Assembly (NCBI GenBank): GCA_963977945.1
Contig: CAXBQO010000074.1
Coordinates: 1 to 5,506 of the forward strand
Reading direction: 5' to 3'
DNA length: 5,506 bases
Source of the DNA: CALMJB01 sp963977945
GTDB taxonomy: Bacteria; Actinomycetota; Actinomycetes; Nanopelagicales; Nanopelagicaceae
Position 1 is the first letter of the stretch, and each line of letters opens with the position of its first letter. The notes beneath the pieces were generated by a model. It worked only from the letters and a program-made list of their open reading frames with translations. It did not search any database and was not told the origin of the DNA. Below, one piece after another: positions 5,268-5,506 of this stretch. The position numbers and the translations under genes were made by a program.

Positions 5268-5506
5268 TCAATCTCTGATAATCAAAAAAATTGGATGTAA
5301 ATTGAGAATTTCTGAATAAGGATCTCTAATTGCAAGTTCATATTCCTCAAAACTCGCTATTGAACCATCCCAACCATATTTGCGGAGATTAGATTTATCT
5401 GCAACAAGAAGTAGTGGCTGGGTGTTATATCTATTGGTTTCCTCAAACTTTTTACGAGCTATTTCAAATTTCAAAAAATTCGTGCCAATAGCTTGTCGAT
5501 TATCAA
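5268..5506 (-). CDS. Unrecognised protein, C-terminal 78 residues (partial)
   Basis: On the minus strand the frame stays open from the TGA at 5268-5270 to the window edge, so this is the end of a longer gene. A TTG at 5472-5474 could start a 68-residue protein, but the frame continues past it with a protein-like sequence (DNRQAIGTNF), so that is not the likely start. The fragment is soluble and alternates strands and helices: NFLKFEIARKKF, a hydrophobic strand LLLVADKS, LRKYGWDGSIASFEEYELAI, then LHPIFLIIRD at the end. The style, a helix then a core strand and a Trp-Asp-Gly motif near an acidic helix, is reminiscent of nuclease-like or restriction-type proteins found in islands, but I cannot assign a family. 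GC is low (about 34%), matching the proposed foreign segment. Confidence 0.6.
   Translation of the reverse strand, partial: DNRQAIGTNFLKFEIARKKFEETNRYNTQPLLLVADKSNLRKYGWDGSIASFEEYELAIRDPYSEILNLHPIFLIIRD

Overview
The window looks like chromosomal DNA from a low-GC actinobacterium, possibly one of the small-genome freshwater lineages such as Nanopelagicales (acI). This is an inference. It rests on roughly 40% GC in most of the window, a UbiA-family protein whose sequence style (AHFGPT near the N-terminus, GWSNDIYDYQDD motif) I associate with actinobacteria, a short winged-helix-like protein of a type common in that phylum, and one gene that looks leaderless. No taxonomic marker gene is present.

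Layout: (1) 2-2251, plus strand, is the 3' part of a large secreted surface protein whose start lies left of the window. It has a beta-rich N-terminal region, three InlB/Listeria-Bacteroides-type repeats, a Pro-rich linker, a bacterial Ig-like domain, a Ser/Thr-rich linker and a C-terminal domain with no visible cell-wall or membrane anchor. (2) 2248-4020, plus, overlaps it by four bases (GTGA) and encodes an unrecognised polytopic membrane protein with its own signal peptide and a small exported domain. (3) 4047-4727, plus, is a short UbiA-type prenyltransferase homologue with both Asp-rich motifs. (4) 4742-5020, minus, is a 92-residue putative DNA-binding protein, convergent with the UbiA gene; an AT-only inverted repeat covers both stop codons. 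(5) 5031-5161 is a GC-richer (about 52%), hairpin-dense intergenic segment ending in a 21-base stretch that reads on the minus strand like the 3' end of a tRNA. (6) From 5162 rightwards GC falls to about 34%, and a minus-strand gene cut by the window edge begins to appear (5268-5506).

The first two genes probably form one translationally coupled unit. The surface protein has no anchor of its own, so the membrane protein is a reasonable candidate for its export, anchoring or signalling partner. The tRNA-like 3' end combined with the abrupt GC drop suggests the left or right border (att site) of an integrated genomic island that continues beyond the right edge. These two points are the most interesting parts of the window; both are hypotheses from sequence reading alone.
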